From NCBI GenBank assembly GCA_009923475.1, contig RFTM01000091.1, positions 1 through 6,952 of the forward strand: a DNA stretch of 6,952 nucleotides. Direction: 5' to 3'. Source of the stretch: Gammaproteobacteria bacterium (GTDB taxonomy: Bacteria; Pseudomonadota; Gammaproteobacteria; Steroidobacterales; Steroidobacteraceae). Below are positions 5,183 through 6,952 of the stretch, piece after piece; position 1 is the stretch's first letter; every line of letters begins with the position of its first letter. The notes beneath the pieces were generated by a model that was not told the origin of the DNA, ran no database searches, and saw only the letters and a program-made list of their open reading frames with translations. Position numbers and translations under genes: made by a program.

Positions 5183-6753
5183 GGGAATCCCAATCCGCCC
5201 GGATTGACCCGACCTTCAGGGTCCACCGCCTGCTTGACCGCCCGCAACAAGGCGGCGGGTTCCGGACGCAAGGCGGACAGGTACGGATAGGTCTTGCCGA
5301 GCTGGTTCGAGGCGGCCCCATGCCGCGCGAAAAGCTCGACCAATCGGCCGCGCAGCTCGTGCACCAAGGCCGTCGCGCGCGGGTTCGAGGGCGGACGAGG
5401 CAGCCTCGCCAGGGTCTCCGGCGAAGGCATTGCCACGTGCAACGGCAGCCACTCGTCGAACCAGTGGAACACGGGCTCGAAGCTGAAAGCGTGGGTGTCG
5501 ATGACGATCAGCAGGTGGCTCATCCACACCCCTTCCGTGCGCATCCGCTCCCGATACGGCCCGAGCAGCGCCGCGCTCGCCGCCATGAGCTCCGCCGCCT
5601 GCGAGTGGGCGACCTTGGCGTTGAGCGCGGCCCAGCGGTCACCTTCCGACCCCAACACGCCGTCGGGTTCCGGGAACAGGTTGGCGCGCACCGCACGGGG
5701 GATGGAGTCCGGGATCTCGCGCCCGCCCTCGCCCTCGCAGGCGCGGCGACAGGCGGCAAGGTCGGCCTCGACGGCCTCGGCGCTGCGCCCGGCGGCGACG
5801 ACATGCAGGGAGAACGCCTCGGCAGGCAGGAAATCACGGCCCGCAGCGACCAGTTTCGCGCCGGCGCGCAGCCCGCGCAGCAGCCCTGATTCACGCGCCA
5901 CCACCCGCAGCAGCTTGCCGGCATCGTCGACCACGCCTTCCGACTTCAGGTTGCGGCGCGTGGTCTCGGGATCGAAGACGTAGGCCTCTTCGGCCGCACC
6001 GGTGCGCGCCACTTCCGACAGGGCGCGCGCGGCCTGACCCATGTCCTCGAACACGAACGACCCGTAGCCCTCGCACGCGGGCGCGCGCATGAGCTTGAGC
6101 GTCGCGCGCACCTTGAGACCGAGCGTCCCGGCATCATGGGCGAAGAGCCCGGACAGGTCCGGTCCGCAAGTGCGGTAGAACGGTCGCTGCGCGGCCGCGA
6201 ACGCGAGCTGCCCGGTGCGCAACAGCGAACCGTCGGCCAACACCACCTCGAGTCCGAGCAGCGCGTCGGCCGCGGTCCCGTGTCGCGCCGTGCCGAGGAA
6301 CAGCGCGCCGTTCGACAAGCCGCCGCCCACCGTGGCTCGCGCGCCCGAGAAGGTCCCGAAGAACGGCGTGCGCAGCCCGAGCGGCTGCAGCGCCCGGTAC
6401 AACTGCTTCCATGTGACGCCGGCTTCGACGGTGACGTACATGTCATCCGCGGCGATCTCGACGATGCGGTCGAGGCGCGCGAGGTCCATCACCACCGTAT
6501 CGCGACGGGCCGGGATGTAACCGCCGGTATAGGACATGCCGCCGCCGCGCGGCGCGATCGCGATGCCCGCACGGGTCAGCACGCCGACCGCGGCCGCCAA
6601 CGCCTCGACGCTGCGCGGCGACACCACCGCCAGCGCGGTCTCACCGGCCGAATAGACATCGCTCGAGTAGAGACGGCAGACCTCCGGACCGGTGCGGATC
6701 TCGTCCGCTCCGAGAATCCCGCCCAACAATCGATCGATATCCGCCGCGTGCAT
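5179..6753 (-). CDS. FAD-binding oxidoreductase (GlcD/vanillyl-alcohol-oxidase type), substrate unknown
   Basis: The 524-residue product belongs to the FAD-linked oxidases with a PCMH-type flavin domain, a family that includes glycolate oxidase GlcD and D-lactate dehydrogenases. Visible parts: SPRSVEALAAAV (45-56), the FAD pyrophosphate loop APRGGGMSYTGGY (67-79), VTVEAGVTWKQL (107-118), GLRTPFFGTFSGARATVGGGLSNGA (126-150), and DALLGLEVVLADGSLLRTG (163-181). The C-terminal cap domain (about 225-500) ends in the usual DPEGRVNPGGLGF (511-523). The flavin loop has no histidine, so the FAD is probably not covalently attached there. No signal peptide, membrane segment or iron-sulfur motif is seen. 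ATG 6753 has AGGAG 6 nt upstream; the reading frame stays open further upstream but without family similarity. It has no visible tie to motility and no partner gene here, so its substrate and electron acceptor are open. Confidence 0.85.
   Translation of the reverse strand: MHAADIDRLLGGILGADEIRTGPEVCRLYSSDVYSAGETALAVVSPRSVEALAAAVGVLTRAGIAIAPRGGGMSYTGGYIPARRDTVVMDLARLDRIVEIAADDMYVTVEAGVTWKQLYRALQPLGLRTPFFGTFSGARATVGGGLSNGALFLGTARHGTAADALLGLEVVLADGSLLRTGQLAFAAAQRPFYRTCGPDLSGLFAHDAGTLGLKVRATLKLMRAPACEGYGSFVFEDMGQAARALSEVARTGAAEEAYVFDPETTRRNLKSEGVVDDAGKLLRVVARESGLLRGLRAGAKLVAAGRDFLPAEAFSLHVVAAGRSAEAVEADLAACRRACEGEGGREIPDSIPRAVRANLFPEPDGVLGSEGDRWAALNAKVAHSQAAELMAASAALLGPYRERMRTEGVWMSHLLIVIDTHAFSFEPVFHWFDEWLPLHVAMPSPETLARLPRPPSNPRATALVHELRGRLVELFARHGAASNQLGKTYPYLSALRPEPAALLRAVKQAVDPEGRVNPGGLGFP
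5191..5206. terminator. Small hairpin just after the flgN stop, weak terminator candidate
   Basis: CAATCC (5191-5196) and GGATTG (5201-5206) form a perfect 6-bp stem with a GCCC loop, 8 nt after the flgN stop codon and inside the 3' coding end of the oxidase gene. No run of T follows on the plus strand and none on the minus strand, so intrinsic termination would be weak. It could be only a by-product of the coding sequence for the NPGG segment. Confidence 0.2.
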
Positions 6754-6871
6754 GGATGGCTCCTGGACTGTCCTGCCCGGCCGCACCGGACCGGCGTAGG
6801 TAATCTTACAGATGCGCGGGCGCACCATCGCGCTTAGTCTGTGGACCATCGATCCACCGGAGAGCGTCACC
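6754..6871. promoter_or_regulatory. Divergent intergenic region between the oxidase and the stress-protein gene
   Basis: These 118 bases must hold the start signals of both flanking genes, which are read away from each other. I see no convincing -35/-10 pair or sigma-54 box. There are two small symmetries: GTAA-TC-TTAC at 6800-6809, which lies in the AT-richest part, and GTGGA (6841-6845) with TCCAC (6853-6857) around a 7-nt centre in the leader of the right-hand gene. Either could be an operator or chance. The ribosome sites are AGGAG before 6753 on the minus strand and CGGAGAG before 6872 on the plus strand. Confidence 0.4.
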
Positions 6872-6952
6872 ATGAAGCCCATCAAGCGCATCCTCGTCGC
6901 CGTGAAGGACCCCTCTGCGCGCACCATGCCTGCGGTACGCAAAGCCGCCCAG
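6872..6952 (+). CDS. Universal stress protein family, N-terminal fragment
   Basis: Only 27 codons lie in the window: MKPIKRILVAVKDPSARTMP followed by AVRKAAQ. A short basic start, the first beta strand RILVAVKD and then a helix of the type A-x-x-x-A are typical of the UspA/UspE-like nucleotide-binding fold, where the Asp after the first strand contacts ATP. A CGGAGAG site lies about 9 nt before the ATG. The gene runs away from the oxidase gene. Assignment to a subgroup such as UspE (two tandem domains) would need the missing part; with this little sequence another alpha/beta nucleotide-binding protein cannot be excluded. Confidence 0.65.
   Translation, partial: MKPIKRILVAVKDPSARTMPAVRKAAQ

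Noticed and set aside
6754..6942. N-terminal extension of the oxidase reading frame by up to 63 codons.
   Set aside because: ATG 6753 has a good AGGAG site at 6-nt spacing and starts a family-like N-terminus; the extension has no family similarity and would overlap the divergent stress-protein gene.
1..6952. CRISPR array, tRNA or rRNA gene, insertion sequence, or phage/defence module.
   Set aside because: No regularly spaced repeats, cloverleaf-type sequence, transposase motif or terminal repeats were seen; coding sequence and two short divergent control regions account for nearly the whole window.

Overview
The window is a flagellar rod/hook gene cluster from a G+C-rich (about two-thirds by eye) Gram-negative bacterium, with the start of an unrelated metabolic and stress neighbourhood at its right end. 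Divergent flgB.. and flgAMN blocks, a clear sigma-54 promoter in front of flgB and a clear sigma-28 promoter in front of flgM together point to a polarly flagellated gammaproteobacterium (or close relative). The species cannot be named from this sequence.

Layout. Positions 1-3354 (minus strand, read right to left) hold flgB, flgC, flgD, flgE and the first 177 codons of flgF, with 18-41 nt gaps and a good Shine-Dalgarno in front of each gene, so this is one operon that continues past the left edge. Positions 3355-3576 are a 222-nt divergent control region: a near-perfect sigma-54 promoter fires towards flgB, a weaker one points at flgA, and a nested inverted repeat lies between them. Positions 3577-5182 (plus strand) hold flgA, flgM and flgN. 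A textbook sigma-28 promoter lies between flgA and flgM, and flgM and flgN overlap by ATGA. Positions 5179-6753 (minus strand) encode a FAD-linked oxidase of unknown substrate, convergent with flgN and overlapping its stop codon. Positions 6754-6871 are a second divergent intergenic region, followed by the first 27 codons of a universal-stress-protein-like gene (plus strand).

How the genes work together. FlgB, FlgC and FlgF are rod proteins, FlgD is the hook cap and FlgE is the hook subunit. FlgA is the periplasmic chaperone for the P-ring that surrounds the rod. FlgM holds sigma-28 (FliA) inactive until the hook is finished and FlgM is exported. FlgN is the cytoplasmic chaperone of the hook-filament junction proteins FlgK and FlgL. 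The promoters fit the usual hierarchy: sigma-54 for rod/hook genes, sigma-28 for flgMN.

I found no undescribed system here. The gene content is ordinary. The points worth a second look are regulatory: the nested inverted repeat between the divergent sigma-54 promoters, the almost leaderless arrangement at flgA, and the overlapping convergent ends of flgN and the oxidase gene.
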